This document shows positions 4,580 to 5,791 of a DNA stretch of 5,791 nucleotides, one piece after another (within the stretch, counting starts at the first letter, position 1; every line of letters starts with the position of its first letter). A program made the position numbers and the translations under genes. The DNA is taken from positions 1 to 5,791 of the forward strand of contig JAEYTV010000020.1 in assembly GCA_023433855.1 (NCBI GenBank). Direction: 5' to 3'. Under the pieces are notes generated by a model. The model was not told where the DNA came from, made no database searches, and saw only the letters and a list, made by a program, of their open reading frames with translations. This stretch comes from Pseudomonadota bacterium (GTDB taxonomy: Bacteria > Pseudomonadota > Alphaproteobacteria > Rhizobiales > Rhizobiaceae).

Positions 4580-5791
4580 ATGGACTTGACGATCTCATCC
4601 AGGCGAAGGGTCGCCGATATTCTACTGGATGTTCTGCTCGATGAGGGAGTGGAATACATCTTCGGCAATCCGGGCTCGACCGAGCTCCCCTTGTTGGATG
4701 CGATCGCGGGTCGCCCGGAGATCAAGTATGTACTGGGCCTGCACGAAACCACTGTGGTGGGCATGGCGGACGGCTATGCGCTAAGAACCGGCAAGCCCTC
4801 TTTCGTAAACCTGCACACCGCAGGAGGACTGGGTAACGCCATGGGAATGCTCGTCTCCGCTCAGACGAGCCGGACGCCGATGGTTGTCACCGCCGGACAG
4901 CAAGACACGCGTCATCTGCTGTCCAATCCATGGTTGTCGGGAGATCTGGTGGGAATAGCCAAGCCTGCCTGCAAATGGGCCATGGAGATCAGACGTCCCG
5001 AGGACCTGGAGGTTACGCTTCGCAGAGCCTTCAGGATCGCCAGCCAGCCGCCGATGGGGCCAGTGTTTCTCTCTCTGCCGATGGATCTGCTCGACTTCGA
5101 GGCAACACCCCTCGACGTTTCAAAACACGTTGACCTTAGCAACCGTCCGGCGCCCGATATCGGGCCGGTGTTGGACCGCCTGACGTCGGCGACCAATGTC
5201 GCGATCGTTGTTGGCGACGGGCTGAGCAACGAGGCGGGCGCTTGCCTTCACAGAGTCGCTCACGCCGGCGGCTATGCGGTCTATGGCTCGCAGTTGGTTT
5301 CCAGGGCCGGCTACCCAAGCGCGGATCCCTGCTGGCAGGGGTTTCTTCGCCCCGATCTCGCTTTCATCAGAGATCGGTTGACGCCATATGACTGCCTTAT
5401 CATTGTCGGCGAAAAGCCCTTTCTCGCCTATCCTTACCGTGAGATCCAGCCGCTGGGTCACAATATCTCGGTGATTCAATTCGCGGAGCACGCGTCGGGC
5501 CTGGACCTCGACACGAGAACAGATATTGCAGTTGTCGGAGACCTGAAGGCCGCACTCAGCAGCCTCGCGGAAGCTCTCACCGGCCGTTTGGATGCAGAGG
5601 AAGTCGCCTCCAAGATCGCCTTGCTTGGGGCCGCAGCGACCAAGCGGATCGCGCATGCGCGGACGACGTCGGCTGGCGACTTCCGAACACCGGTTTCACC
5701 ACAAGCCGCAGCCTTGACCGCGATCGAATGTCTGCGGCCAGAAACGGTTATCGTGAACGAGGCCGCCGCTACATTTGGTCCTGTGCATGAC
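4580..5791 (+). CDS. ThDP-dependent decarboxylase, benzoylformate decarboxylase-like (3' end missing)
   Basis: This is the first 404 codons of a thiamine-diphosphate enzyme; relatives are about 530-550 residues, so most of the C-terminal cofactor domain (GDG...NN motif) is outside the window. The N-terminal PYR domain is very close to Pseudomonas benzoylformate decarboxylase (MdlC): FGNPGSTELP (28-37), the cofactor-activating glutamate E56 (LHETTVVGMADGYA), H79 in NLHTAGGLGNAMG, and VVTAGQQ (102-108). S33, E56 and H79 correspond to MdlC S26, E47 and H70. A central domain follows at about 190-340. At the position of the second MdlC catalytic histidine, H281, my hand alignment places Y284 (FLAYPYRE), so benzoylformate may not be the substrate. 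The family reaction is non-oxidative decarboxylation of a 2-oxoacid to an aldehyde. No partner gene is visible. Other ThDP enzymes, such as oxalyl-CoA decarboxylase-like or acetolactate synthase-like proteins, are less likely. Confidence 0.85.
   Translation, partial: MDLTISSRRRVADILLDVLLDEGVEYIFGNPGSTELPLLDAIAGRPEIKYVLGLHETTVVGMADGYALRTGKPSFVNLHTAGGLGNAMGMLVSAQTSRTPMVVTAGQQDTRHLLSNPWLSGDLVGIAKPACKWAMEIRRPEDLEVTLRRAFRIASQPPMGPVFLSLPMDLLDFEATPLDVSKHVDLSNRPAPDIGPVLDRLTSATNVAIVVGDGLSNEAGACLHRVAHAGGYAVYGSQLVSRAGYPSADPCWQGFLRPDLAFIRDRLTPYDCLIIVGEKPFLAYPYREIQPLGHNISVIQFAEHASGLDLDTRTDIAVVGDLKAALSSLAEALTGRLDAEEVASKIALLGAAATKRIAHARTTSAGDFRTPVSPQAAALTAIECLRPETVIVNEAAATFGPVHD

Noticed and set aside
4441..4764. 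Minus-strand open frame of 107 codons across the decarboxylase start
   Set aside because: It is antisense to the well-supported decarboxylase N-terminus and has a serine-rich shadow translation.
1..5791. tRNA, rRNA, CRISPR array, insertion sequence or attachment site
   Set aside because: No regular repeat-spacer pattern, transposase, terminal repeats or RNA gene signatures were seen on either strand.

Overview
The window looks like chromosomal or large-replicon DNA from a GC-rich alphaproteobacterium, most likely of the Rhizobiales (Rhizobium, Ensifer, Mesorhizobium or Brucella relatives). This rests on the codon use and on a histidine-utilisation (hut) cluster in which an osmoprotectant-type ABC transporter sits next to hutF and a divergent hutC, as described for rhizobial HutXWV. 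The genus assignment is inference.

Layout: on the minus strand, reading from about 3250 down to base 1, lie hutF (formimidoylglutamate deiminase), hutX (periplasmic binding protein) and the first 225 codons of hutW (permease), which runs off the left edge. They are closely spaced and probably form one operon; an ATPase gene (hutV) would be expected just outside the window. On the plus strand, hutC (GntR-family, urocanate-responsive repressor) diverges from hutF across a short AT-rich region (about 3248-3376) holding candidate promoters and a triple CTTGCC inverted motif. Bases 4109-4579 contain no convincing gene but are rich in inverted repeats, including a nested hairpin with 17 pairable positions at 4288-4339. 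From 4580 to the right edge is the first 404 codons of a thiamine-diphosphate-dependent 2-oxoacid decarboxylase of the benzoylformate decarboxylase type.

How the genes work together: HutXW(V) would import histidine (and perhaps betaine or proline). HutF converts N-formimino-L-glutamate to N-formyl-L-glutamate and ammonia in the five-step pathway, and HutC would repress the genes until urocanate accumulates. hutH, hutU, hutI and hutG are not in the window. The decarboxylase has no evident link to histidine catabolism and has its own ribosome-binding site after a 471-base gap, so it probably starts a different unit.

Most of the window is recognisable biology. The points worth a second look are the structured intergenic region, the apparent loss of a catalytic histidine in the decarboxylase, and the candidate regulatory repeats between hutF and hutC.
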